Origin: Serratia entomophila
GTDB lineage: Bacteria; Pseudomonadota; Gammaproteobacteria; Enterobacterales; Enterobacteriaceae
Assembly: GCF_021462285.1 (NCBI RefSeq)
Contig: NZ_CP082787.1
Coordinates: forward strand, 3,348,001-3,412,000
Direction: 5' to 3'
DNA: 64,000 bases
Below are positions 29,149 to 35,782 of this stretch, piece by piece. Position 1 is the first letter of the stretch. Each line of letters begins with the position of its first letter. The notes under the pieces are model-generated. The model searched no databases, was not told where the DNA came from, and was given only the letters and a program-made list of their open reading frames with translations. A program made the position numbers and the translations under genes.

Positions 29149-29171
29149 ATTAATAGTATAGCGGCGTAAGT

Positions 29172-29228
29172 AACTAACCAGTTTTATCAGACTACAACCT
29201 TTTTTGCGTACGCGTTAGCGTTTTATTA
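29172..29228 (-). repeat. 57-bp direct repeat, copy 3
   Basis: This copy matches copy 2 in 56 of 57 positions. On the minus strand the core reads GCTAACGCGTACGC, then an A6 run, then TGTAGTCTGATAAAACTGG. A TATAAT hexamer (29230-29225) overlaps the upstream end. GCGTACGC is an 8-bp palindrome. A terminator follows 24 bp downstream. Function unknown. Confidence 0.9.
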
Positions 29229-29258
29229 TAAAAATTTAAAGAAGCACAAAAAAAAATA

Positions 29259-29280
29259 AAACCTCGCCGAGGCGAGGTTT
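29259..29280 (-). terminator. Intrinsic terminator after repeat copy 2
   Basis: The stem AAACCTCGC/GCGAGGTTT with a 4-nt loop is followed on the minus strand by TATTTTTTTTTT. It closes a repeat-terminator unit in the leader upstream of the holin gene. Confidence 0.88.
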
Positions 29281-29303
29281 CTTAACAGCGTAACTACCTA
29301 AGC

Positions 29304-29360
29304 AACTAACCAGTTTTATCAGACTACAGCCTTTTTTGCGTACGCGTTAGCGTTTTATTA
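29304..29360 (-). repeat. 57-bp direct repeat, copy 2
   Basis: The middle copy starts 132 bp from copy 3 and differs by one base (G for A in the TACARCC stretch). The region just upstream on the minus strand reads CACTAATAAAACGC, so the TATAAT of the other copies is replaced by a weaker form. A terminator follows 23 bp downstream. Confidence 0.9.
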
Positions 29361-29431
29361 GTGAAATTCAAAAAACAGAAAATAAAAAAACACATAAAAA
29401 CCATACTTTTCAACCAATTAACTGCACAAGC

Positions 29432-29487
29432 AACTCACTACCCTTATCAGACTACAACCTTTTTCGCGTACGCGTTAGCATTTATTA
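29432..29487 (-). repeat. 57-bp repeat, diverged copy 1
   Basis: The copy nearest the antiterminator gene. The core TTATCAGACTACAACC (plus strand) and GCGTACGCGTTAGC are kept, with changes at the outer end. A TATAAT hexamer (29489-29484, minus strand) precedes it. No obvious terminator follows, unlike copies 2 and 3. The spacing to copy 2 is 128 bp. Confidence 0.85.
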
Positions 29488-29606
29488 TAAAATAAAAAAA
29501 ATGTTATCATCACGGCTAAAAGTTTATTTAACAGCGTCATTTATTAATAACGTGAAATAGCAAGCCATCACCAAACGACAATACCAGCCGCTCCCAGGAT
29601 TAATAC

Positions 29607-29969
29607 TCAGGAGTCCATGCTCAGCTTTACGTCCAACATCGCCAGGCAACCGCCAATAAACCCCTCAGCAGTTTGCATCTCTTTACGTATCGTGCCGTCT
29701 GAGCACTTTCTCTTTAACGCTATCTTGCGCAGTGATATTCCATAAACATGATGCGCGATGAGCAAATCGAACTCTTCAGGTTTGTACTTCTTCAGCCTGC
29801 CGACGCAACCGTCGATCACCAAGCCATCGTCATCACAACATGAAAGTTCACCATTTGATTGATATGACAACAACCCTTTAAACCCGGCCGCGATAGGCGA
29901 ATAGTCAATGCCACTGTGGTCTCTGGCCCATACTCCCCAGCGTTCCAAAATTTCGTTCATGTCTCTCAT
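29607..29969 (-). CDS. Antitermination protein Q-like
   Basis: A 120-residue protein of the phage antitermination Q family (PF06530 type): MRDMNEILERWGVWARDHSGIDYSPIAAGFKGLL, then a helix-turn-helix-like end (EFDLLIAHHVYGISLRKIALKRKCSDGTIRKEMQTAEGFIGGCL). Q proteins load RNA polymerase at a late promoter so it ignores terminators. I choose the ATG at 29969, which overlaps the stop of a short upstream ORF (ATGA). The LexA-box promoter at 30111-30159 is the obvious source of its mRNA, and the terminator-rich leader downstream is the expected target. It takes the place of the activator (PrtN-like) in pseudomonad tailocins. Confidence 0.82.
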   Translation of the reverse strand: MRDMNEILERWGVWARDHSGIDYSPIAAGFKGLLSYQSNGELSCCDDDGLVIDGCVGRLKKYKPEEFDLLIAHHVYGISLRKIALKRKCSDGTIRKEMQTAEGFIGGCLAMLDVKLSMDS

Positions 29970-30070
29970 ATTTTCATCTCCCGGCGTTCGCCAAATCGCC
30001 AATGGCTCCGTGTCGTCAACCTGAGTCGGTCGAGCAGTCCCTCTGCTTGTTGTGCACTGACGCGCGACAT
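29966..30070 (-). CDS. Short ORF coupled to the antiterminator gene
   Basis: A 34-codon frame (MSRVSAQQAEGLLDRLRLTTRSHWRFGERREMKI) lies between the LexA-box promoter and the Q-like gene and ends in an ATGA overlap with it. It may be a leader that couples translation. The ribosome-binding site is weak and no family is recognised. Confidence 0.35.
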   Translation of the reverse strand: MSRVSAQQAEGLLDRLRLTTRSHWRFGERREMKI

Positions 30071-30110
30071 TTTCCAATCAGAGCGCGTCGAGGGAGACTC
30101 ACACAAAACA

Positions 30111-30126
30111 CTGTATAAATAAACAG
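30111..30126 (-). promoter_or_regulatory. LexA box over the antiterminator promoter start site
   Basis: CTGTATAAATAAACAG fits CTG-N10-CAG with an AT-rich spacer, close to the LexA consensus. It lies immediately downstream of the -10 hexamer of the minus-strand promoter, covering about +1 to +15, a position where LexA blocks transcription. Confidence 0.85.
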
Positions 30127-30131
30127 TATTT

Positions 30132-30159
30132 AGTATACCCAAAGGTATTTTTTTATCAA
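30132..30159 (-). promoter_or_regulatory. Sigma-70 promoter of the antiterminator operon
   Basis: Reading the minus strand, TTGATA (30159-30154), a 16-bp spacer and TATACT (30137-30132) make a near-consensus promoter. The start site would be near 30125, inside the LexA box. Repressor half-sites overlap both hexamers. Confidence 0.8.
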
Positions 30160-30196
30160 TACCGGAAAGCCATTTACCTGCCGGCAAATTTAGGTA
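30135..30196. promoter_or_regulatory. Operator cluster for the CI-like repressor
   Basis: Inverted half-sites recur between the two divergent genes: ATACC-N4-GGTAT (30135-30148), GGTATT-N8-AATACC (30144-30163) and TACCT-N12-AGGTA (30175-30196). They overlap the antiterminator promoter and the region just before the repressor start, as expected for repression of one and autoregulation of the other. Binding is inferred. Confidence 0.6.
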
Positions 30197-30206
30197 CGAT
30201 GGCCTC

Positions 30207-30893
30207 ATGAAAAATGAGCAGAAAATGCAATTGCAGGAGATGCGGCGAGAGCGCCTTGCCTTCCTGATCGATAACCTTGGCGTCGGGGGCCAAAAGCGCC
30301 TTGCCGAGGCGCTCGGCGTTGCCGCCGACTATGTTTCCCGGATGCTCTACCCGCCAGGCAAAAAAGGGAAAAAAGGCATCAGTGGCGACATGGCCAGAAG
30401 GGTTGAGCAATTCTTTGCCGTTCAAATTGGCTGGCTTGATGGCCTGGCGCAAACCGAGAAACGCCGCGTGAGGCAAACGCCCACGCCGCGCGCGAAGATC
30501 CATGCCAAAATGCTGCCGCTGCTGACGTGGGCATTGCCCCTGTCCCATGAGCAAAAAATCAAAGGCGAAGCCCTTTGCTATCCCGCCATGGTGCAGTGCA
30601 GTTCTCAGGCTTATTGGTTGCCGGTAAGGGATGACACCATGAGCGGCTCTGCAAGCGCCAATTACCCAAAAGGCACCTTGATACTGGTAGAACCCGTCAC
30701 TGCAGGAGTGACCGAATTAGTGTCCGGCGATAAAGCTGTCGCAAAACGATACGATAACGGCGAGCTCATCTTCAGAATGTATATCGAAGACCACGGGCAA
30801 AGGTGGCTTAAGGGGCTCATGCCCGGTGGCCCTATCTTGAATGCTGATGAGTGCGATATTTTAGGTCTGGTACTCGGCGCCTGGCTTCCCTAA
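30207..30893 (+). CDS. CI-like repressor with a degenerate S24 (LexA-type) domain
   Basis: A 228-residue repressor. The N-terminal helix-turn-helix (about 18-50, GGQKRLAEALGVAADYVSRML) is followed by a linker and a LexA/CI-like C-terminal fold (about 125-228; YPKGTLILVEP, LVSGDKAVAKR, GQRWLKGLMPGGP). Where active repressors have catalytic Ser (GxSM) this one has Thr144 (RDDTM), and where they have catalytic Lys it has Arg190 (LIFRMY). Self-cleavage is therefore doubtful. No ribosome-binding site precedes the ATG; a TACGAT -10 at 30195-30200 would give a nearly leaderless mRNA as for lambda cI. Divergent from the antiterminator. Confidence 0.85.
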   Translation: MKNEQKMQLQEMRRERLAFLIDNLGVGGQKRLAEALGVAADYVSRMLYPPGKKGKKGISGDMARRVEQFFAVQIGWLDGLAQTEKRRVRQTPTPRAKIHAKMLPLLTWALPLSHEQKIKGEALCYPAMVQCSSQAYWLPVRDDTMSGSASANYPKGTLILVEPVTAGVTELVSGDKAVAKRYDNGELIFRMYIEDHGQRWLKGLMPGGPILNADECDILGLVLGAWLP

Positions 30894-30920
30894 GCGCGCC
30901 CAGCGTGACGACACAAAGCA

Positions 30921-30953
30921 AAAACCCCGCTAACCTTTCGGCTGGCGGGGTTT
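30921..30953 (+). terminator. Intrinsic terminator after the repressor gene
   Basis: AAACCCCGC and GCGGGGTTT close a longer hairpin with further pairs near the loop (TAACC/GGCTG). The site lies 28 bp after the repressor stop and marks the right end of the island before the tRNA pair. Confidence 0.8.
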
Positions 30954-30986
30954 CAGTAACGCAAATAGCGTTGGTGCTGCATGTTA

Positions 30987-31062
<76 letters not shown>

Positions 31063-31068
31063 TGAATT

Positions 31069-31156
31069 TGGCGGAAGGACAGAGATTCGAACTCTGGGAG
31101 CTGTTACACTCGACGGTTTTCAAGACCGTTGCCTTAAACCACTCGGCCATCCTTCC
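31069..31156 (-). tRNA. tRNA-Ser (anticodon UGA)
   Basis: An 88-nt class II tRNA with encoded CCA: acceptor GGAAGGA/TCCTTCC, anticodon loop CTTGAAA (UGA, reads UCA/UCG), a long variable arm and TPsiC arm AGAGTTCGAATCTCT. It resembles E. coli serT. It is transcribed before tRNA-Thr. Confidence 0.97.
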
Positions 31157-31269
31157 AATGGGCGCAGATATTAGCGATACCGTTATGAAATGTCTACCGT
31201 TTTCATGCAAAAAAATGCACATGAAAGCGCTTTTGCTTAAACTTCAGACCGCTAGCGGTGAAAAAATGA

Positions 31270-31297
31270 AAAACCCCGTAAAAACGGGGATTTTTTG
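31270..31297. terminator. Intrinsic terminator after osmE
   Basis: CCCCGT-AAAA-ACGGGG is flanked by A-rich and T6 runs, so it can end transcription in either direction. It lies 17 bp past the osmE stop. Confidence 0.85.
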
Positions 31298-31313
31298 TTC
31301 GACAAACTGCCGA

Positions 31314-31643
31314 TTATTTAGGCTGAGAGTCGTAATCTGAACAGGTCTGATAGCCCTTGTTCATCACGTGGCCGGTGTCGTTGTAGCTGACAAAATAGGT
31401 TTGCACCTTGCCGTCACGCGGCGCTACCGCATAGGTATCACAGGTGCCCTGCGCATGAATCAGGGTCGCCGTGGTGGATGGCGCACCGGCAATGGCCCGC
31501 ACCTGCTGCTTCGTCATCCCTACTTTTACATCGCTGACTACCGGTTCATCAACATAGCTGGCTGCACGATCGTACGCAGTACAACCAGCCAGAACGGAAA
31601 ATGCCGCCGCCGTGCAAACGGCTAAAACCAGTTTCTTCGCCAT
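31314..31643 (-). CDS. osmE: OsmE, osmotically inducible lipoprotein
   Basis: A 109-residue lipoprotein. The signal peptide ends in a LAGC lipobox (Cys21, next residue Thr, so outer-membrane sorting). The mature SmpA/OmlA-like domain (DVKVGMTKQQVRAIAGAPSTT ... TYFVSYNDTGHVMNKGYQTC) matches E. coli OsmE throughout. In E. coli it is induced by high osmolarity and stationary phase; its molecular role is unknown. It is a single-gene unit with its own terminator. Confidence 0.93.
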   Translation of the reverse strand: MAKKLVLAVCTAAAFSVLAGCTAYDRAASYVDEPVVSDVKVGMTKQQVRAIAGAPSTTATLIHAQGTCDTYAVAPRDGKVQTYFVSYNDTGHVMNKGYQTCSDYDSQPK

Positions 31644-31766
31644 AGCTTATCCTCTTGGAGTGCGTTTATTGTCCCCTAACTGTAGAAGAAGAAAGGCTTT
31701 TCGACAAATTTCGCTTTGTCTCTCGGTGCGGTTTCGCCTCTCCCCCGGCCGATAGCGCCGCGATAA

Positions 31767-32234
31767 TCAAAAACCGAAGTCGCTCAGCGCCGGAATATCG
31801 TCGGGCCGGCGGCCAAGCGGCCAATGAAAGCGGCGATCCTGCTGGCGGATTGGCATATCGTTGATGCAGGCGTGCCGGTTGATCATCAAGCCATCCTGAT
31901 TGAATTCCCAATTCTCGTTGCCGAAACTGCGGTACCAGTTGCCGGAGTCATCGCGCCACTCATACGCAAAGCGCACGGCAATCCGTGCGCCATCAAAGGC
32001 CCACAGTTCTTTGATTAGCCGGTACTCCAGCTCTTTGGCCCATTTGCGCTGCAGAAACGCGCACACCGCTTCGCGGCCATCGACAAACTCCGCCCGGTTG
32101 CGCCAGTGGGTATCCGGCGAGTAAACCTGCGAAACGCGCTCCGGATCGCGGCTGTTCCAGGCATCTTCCGCCAGGCGAACTTTCTCGATGGCCGATTCAC
32201 GGGTAAAGGGCGGCAATGGGGGTTTGATGCTCAT
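31767..32234 (-). CDS. NTF2-like fold protein (DUF1348 family)
   Basis: A 155-residue protein with the DUF1348/SnoaL-like pattern: [58 protein letters not shown] ... [23 protein letters not shown]. Such small alpha-beta barrels can be enzymes or binding proteins; no substrate is evident. It is divergent from a TetR regulator, and two TetR-type operators lie between them, so it is the likely regulated target. Confidence 0.82.
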   Translation of the reverse strand: MSIKPPLPPFTRESAIEKVRLAEDAWNSRDPERVSQVYSPDTHWRNRAEFVDGREAVCAFLQRKWAKELEYRLIKELWAFDGARIAVRFAYEWRDDSGNWYRSFGNENWEFNQDGLMINRHACINDMPIRQQDRRFHWPLGRRPDDIPALSDFGF

Positions 32235-32257
32235 GATTCACCTCTGGGTTCGTTATG

Positions 32258-32273
32258 TAGACAGGTCTGTCTA
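32258..32273. promoter_or_regulatory. TetR-type operator 1
   Basis: TAGACAG-GT-CTGTCTA is a perfect 7-bp inverted repeat with a 2-bp centre, 24 bp upstream of the DUF1348 gene. Confidence 0.75.
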
Positions 32274-32293
32274 CTCAATTAAGCTAGCGCATG

Positions 32294-32309
32294 TAGACAG
32301 ACTTGTCTA
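32294..32309. promoter_or_regulatory. TetR-type operator 2
   Basis: TAGACAG-AC-TTGTCTA is the same palindrome with one mismatch, 36 bp from operator 1 and 33 bp before the tetR start, suiting autoregulation. Confidence 0.75.
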
Positions 32310-32342
32310 CAATCGTCCCAGCAAATATTCAGGAGAGTTGCC

Positions 32343-32921
32343 ATGTCCGTTGACCCCAACGCGCTGCCCGCCCGCGAACGCATCCTGCTGGCTGCACACG
32401 ATCTGTTTTACCGTGAAGGGATCCGCGCCACCGGGATCGATCGGATCATCAAGGAATCGGGCGTGACCAAGGTGACGTTTTATCGCCACTTTCCCAGTAA
32501 AAATGGGTTGATCCAAGCCTTTCTCGCCTATCGCCATCAGCAATGGCTGGCGTGGTTCAGCGCGTCCCTGGCGCGCCATGTCGCACAGTCCGGCAATGTG
32601 TTGCAGGCTTTGCCGCCTTGCCTCGAGGAATGGTTCAGCGATCCGCACTACCGCGGCTGCGCTTTTATCAATACTGCGGTGGAGCTGGCGGACGTGCTGC
32701 CGGAAAGCCTGAGCGTTGCACATCAGCACAAGCAGCAGATGGCCGATGAAATTGCCCGCCACCTGCCTGCCGGCCCCGATCGGCCGCTACAGGCGGGCAT
32801 GCTGGCAATGCTGATCGACGGGGCTATCGTTAAGGTGCAGATTGAGCAGCAGCCCCAGGGCGCGCTGCTGCTGCTGAAGGAAACGTTGAAAACGCTGGCG
32901 CAAGGCGGGTTCGCTCAGTAG
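32343..32921 (+). CDS. TetR/AcrR family transcriptional regulator
   Basis: A 192-residue regulator. The N-terminal helix-turn-helix domain (RERILLAAHDLFYREGIRATGIDRIIKESGVTKVTFYRHFPSKNGLI, about 10-56) is typical; the rest is a helical ligand-binding domain with Cys95-type residues near the PHYRGCAF segment. It is divergent from the DUF1348 gene with two matching palindromes between. Its stop overlaps the convergent VOC gene by 7 bp. The inducer is unknown. Confidence 0.93.
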   Translation: MSVDPNALPARERILLAAHDLFYREGIRATGIDRIIKESGVTKVTFYRHFPSKNGLIQAFLAYRHQQWLAWFSASLARHVAQSGNVLQALPPCLEEWFSDPHYRGCAFINTAVELADVLPESLSVAHQHKQQMADEIARHLPAGPDRPLQAGMLAMLIDGAIVKVQIEQQPQGALLLLKETLKTLAQGGFAQ

Positions 32922-33331
32922 TTGGCCCAGATGCCCGGCGTCACCAACTCCAGCAGGTGGCCATCGGGATCGCGGAAGTAAATGCTTTCTCCGCCGTGTT
33001 CCCAGCGCATACGCCCTTCTATCTCGACGTTATTGGCAGCCAGCTGCCGTTCCCAATGCGGCAGCTGCTCTTTCGCCACCGCCAGGCCGATATGCAGCGG
33101 CCCCACGCCGTCATGAGCGGGAATATACCCCTCGGGATAGTGGGCGCCGCGCAGTGAATCCCCCTCGATAAACAGCAGCAGCACGCTTTGGTCACCGACG
33201 TTGTAAGCGCGGAAGCGTTCGTTGGCCACCATCGCGGGCAGCTGCAGCACCCGCCGGTAAAAGGCGTCCGCTCGCTCGATATCGCTGACGTACAGTACGG
33301 TTTCAATCACCCGATCGATTTTGAGTTCCAT
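32915..33331 (-). CDS. VOC superfamily (glyoxalase/bleomycin-resistance-like) protein
   Basis: A 138-residue protein with paired beta-alpha-beta-beta-beta modules: LYVSDIERADAFYRRVLQLP, ..GVGPLHIGLAVAKEQLPHWERQL, and GESIYFRDPDGHLLELVTPGIW. His in HIGLAV and Glu in LLELVTPG are likely metal ligands. The start at 33331 follows AGGAGG at a good distance; the frame extends 9 codons further up without support. The reaction is unknown; members include glyoxalases, dioxygenases and antibiotic-binding proteins. Confidence 0.85.
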   Translation of the reverse strand: MELKIDRVIETVLYVSDIERADAFYRRVLQLPAMVANERFRAYNVGDQSVLLLFIEGDSLRGAHYPEGYIPAHDGVGPLHIGLAVAKEQLPHWERQLAANNVEIEGRMRWEHGGESIYFRDPDGHLLELVTPGIWANY

Positions 33332-33434
33332 ATTCCCTCCTGATTTGGCTTCACTCATTCAGGCTAGTTCGCTTCTCCTTGCGTTAAATAGCATTCAGTG
33401 CCGGCCAGAGCACAATCTGTGCGTTATTGCGGGC

Positions 33435-33464
33435 AAAAAAAACGCGGCCCGAAGGCCGCGCTTT
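33435..33464 (-). terminator. Intrinsic terminator of ompC
   Basis: On the minus strand CGCGGCC-TTCG-GGCCGCG is followed by eight T residues, 18 bp past the ompC stop. Strong stem and tract. Confidence 0.9.
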
Positions 33465-33481
33465 CATATTCACGCTGTTGC

Positions 33482-34612
33482 TTAGAACTGGTAAACCAGG
33501 CCCACTGCAACCACGTTGTCGGTGGTGATGCCGGCAGAATCGGTGAAGTCATTGTTGTCCAACAGGTTGATTTTGTAATCAACGTAGGTAGACATGTTTT
33601 TGTTGAAGAAGTAGGTCGCACCCAGGTCAACAAATTTGACCAGATCTTGATCGCCGTAGTCTTTGCCGTTGCCGGCGCGACCCAGATCTTTACCTTTGGT
33701 TTGGTTATAACCCACGAATGGACGCAGACCGAAGTCAAACTGGTAGTGCGCATAGGCTTCGAAGCTTTGCGCCTTGTTGGCGTAACCATAAACGTCGCTG
33801 GTTGAGTTGCCGAAGCGCGCCGCATTGTAAGACTGGGTGAACATGACGGCCAGGTAGGTGTTGTTGGCGTCGTATTTCAGACCGCCGGAGTAACCTTCCG
33901 CCTTATCGCCGCGGCCCATGATGTTGCCGTAGTTGCCGCCGCCGTTTTGCTCGTTGGTGCGTTTGGAGTTGAAGAAGGCACCAGCCGCGCTGATGCCGTA
34001 GCCCATGTCGTAGTTCAACGACATGCCGTAGCCTTCGCCGTTCTGGCCGAGCACGTCACGGCCGTTGTTGGTTTCTTCGGCGCTGCCGTTTTTACCCTGG
34101 TACTGCAGGGCAAAATTCAGGCCGTCAACCAGGCCGAAGAAATCGGTATTACGGTAGGTCGCCAGGCCGCTGGAACGCTGGAACATGAACTGGTCAGCGC
34201 CATAGGTGGAACCGTCGAACTCAGGCTGCAAGTCGGTGTAAGCAGCGACGTCGTACAGCACGCCGGTATTACGGCCGTAGTCGAATGAACCGTAATCGCC
34301 GAACTTCAGGCCGGCGAAGCCGTAACGGGTGAAGTTCTTGTTGTCCTGGCTTTCAGCGTGATTGAGGTTTGCCTGATATTCCCACTGGCCATAGCCGGTC
34401 AGTTGATCGCTGATTTGAGTTTCGCCGCGCAGGCCGAAACGCATATAAGACTGATCGCCGTCCACCCCATCGTCGCTAGAGAAATAGTGAAGACCATCGA
34501 TTTTACCGTACAAATCCAGTTTATTACCGTCTTTGTTGTAGATTTCCGCCGCGCCTGCTGTGCCTGCAACCAGCAGAGCGGGTACTATCAGAGAGAGTAC
34601 TCGAAGTTTCAT
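33482..34612 (-). CDS. ompC: OmpC-type outer-membrane porin
   Basis: A 376-residue trimeric general porin. The signal peptide ends at AGA (about residue 21), the mature protein begins [24 protein letters not shown] and ends in the outer-membrane assembly signal ...VGLVYQF. Constriction-loop sequence ([18 protein letters not shown]) is of the OmpC/OmpF type. It admits small hydrophilic solutes and several antibiotics. A micF RNA lies upstream on the opposite strand and rcsD beyond, the E. coli ompC neighbourhood, which supports ompC over ompF. OmpR control is expected. Confidence 0.93.
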   Translation of the reverse strand: MKLRVLSLIVPALLVAGTAGAAEIYNKDGNKLDLYGKIDGLHYFSSDDGVDGDQSYMRFGLRGETQISDQLTGYGQWEYQANLNHAESQDNKNFTRYGFAGLKFGDYGSFDYGRNTGVLYDVAAYTDLQPEFDGSTYGADQFMFQRSSGLATYRNTDFFGLVDGLNFALQYQGKNGSAEETNNGRDVLGQNGEGYGMSLNYDMGYGISAAGAFFNSKRTNEQNGGGNYGNIMGRGDKAEGYSGGLKYDANNTYLAVMFTQSYNAARFGNSTSDVYGYANKAQSFEAYAHYQFDFGLRPFVGYNQTKGKDLGRAGNGKDYGDQDLVKFVDLGATYFFNKNMSTYVDYKINLLDNNDFTDSAGITTDNVVAVGLVYQF

Positions 34613-34961
34613 CGTTATTATCCTCGTTTATTATGTCGAGCTATGGCCACTGCCCTTTTGAGCATTATTAGCACGACTGTGCATTACCATTCTGGTAACA
34701 AGGTTTATATTAATCCAGAAAGAAAATGATACCAAGTATCCGATAGTGTTTCATTGTAATTATTAAAGGTTTCAAAATGTAAAATTGCGCGAACTTTCAC
34801 AAAACATTACCGACATACAAAATAAAGCACATAATGATAAAAAATACTTTACCTGATGAAAAATAACCAACCTATACAATTCTTTAAGAAAGAACAGGCA
34901 ACTCTACAAAGCCGCAGAGCAATAAGCACGTTGTGACAAAACCGCTCAGTTTCCATAGCGC

Positions 34962-34967
34962 TATAAT
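34962..34967 (+). promoter_or_regulatory. micF -10 element
   Basis: A perfect TATAAT lies 7 bp before the predicted micF 5' end (GCTATCATC). No strong -35 is visible, which suits an activator-dependent promoter (SoxS/MarA/Rob and OmpR act on E. coli micF). Confidence 0.7.
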
Positions 34968-34973
34968 TACCCC

Positions 34974-35056
34974 GCTATCATCATTATTTTCATTATTACC
35001 TTCATTATCGAAAGATAATTTCTATACCTTTTAACCGGCTTCTGGCCGGTTTTTTA
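34974..35056 (+). ncRNA. micF: MicF antisense small RNA
   Basis: The sequence starts GCTATCATCATTA like E. coli MicF, whose 5' region pairs with the ompF start and blocks translation. It ends in an intrinsic terminator AACCGGC-TTCT-GGCCGGTT followed by TTTTAT. Place (divergent from ompC) and length (about 83 nt) match. The middle differs from E. coli, as is usual between genera. Confidence 0.88.
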
Positions 35057-35295
35057 TTTTCTCCACATTTGCCTCACAATTCCTCAACATTTCACCCTGC
35101 GGTAAAAAACAAATAACCTGATGATATTATTCCGCTAATTAACTTCCGCACTAATAGCTAATTTTTTTGGCTATTTTAGGCTACAACTTAACCGGTTTTG
35201 CTTTCGAGAGAACTTTCGCATTGTCGCGGCCGCAGGCTATAGCCAGTTTCCAGGGGAAATTAGCCGGCCGCCCGCGCATCTGGTAGCCTGAAAAA

Positions 35296-35727
35296 GTGAA
35301 TCAGCCACAAGAAGACCCATTGATGATATTTAACCCCGACAGGCTGTGGCTCCGGCTGCAAAGTTCCCCCTTCCGCGCCAAATTCCGCCTTAATCCCAAA
35401 GACCGGCTTTATCTCGAGAGTAAAGGATTGCCTCTGATCCTCAGCCACGCGCGCGACTTTATCGAAAGTCGCCTGGCCGACGCCCAGCCAAAAAATGACG
35501 GCAAGCAAACCCCGATGCGCGGCCACCCGGTGTTCGTCGCTCAGCACGCCACCGCCACCTGCTGCCGCGGCTGCCTGGCCAAATGGCACGACATTGCGCT
35601 GGGGCAGCCGCTAAGCGAAGAACAAAAACGCTATATCGTGCAGGTTATCGCCCTGTGGCTGGTGCGGCGGGGTGGAGCGCAGCATGATGACTACGCGAAT
35701 ATTTTCGACCCGGATCGCGGATTGTGA
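35296..35727 (+). CDS. DUF4186 domain protein
   Basis: A 143-residue protein of the DUF4186 family. Conserved features are RFRLNPKDRLYLESKG, HPVFVAQHATATCCRGCLAKWHDI and the C-terminal helix EEQKRYIVQVIALWL. The His/Cys cluster (HATATCCRGC) could bind metal. The start is a GTG at 35296 or an ATG at 35323; neither has a strong ribosome-binding site. No function is known and the neighbours give no hint. Confidence 0.8.
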   Translation: MNQPQEDPLMIFNPDRLWLRLQSSPFRAKFRLNPKDRLYLESKGLPLILSHARDFIESRLADAQPKNDGKQTPMRGHPVFVAQHATATCCRGCLAKWHDIALGQPLSEEQKRYIVQVIALWLVRRGGAQHDDYANIFDPDRGL

Positions 35728-35782
35728 TAAAAACAGTTCATAACTTTCAGCCGGCATTTTCACCGTAGATCCAGACGCCCAC

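Larger units (their letters stand above)
34613..35295. promoter_or_regulatory. ompC upstream region
   Basis: A roughly 680-bp AT-rich region that must contain the ompC promoter and OmpR sites on the left and holds micF at 34974-35056. From 35057 to 35295 I see no gene. Confidence 0.6.

Noticed and set aside
29127..29489. CRISPR-like array
   Set aside because: Only three repeats, about 57 bp long, spaced about 130 bp, with terminators between and no cas genes; the spacers are not unique short inserts.
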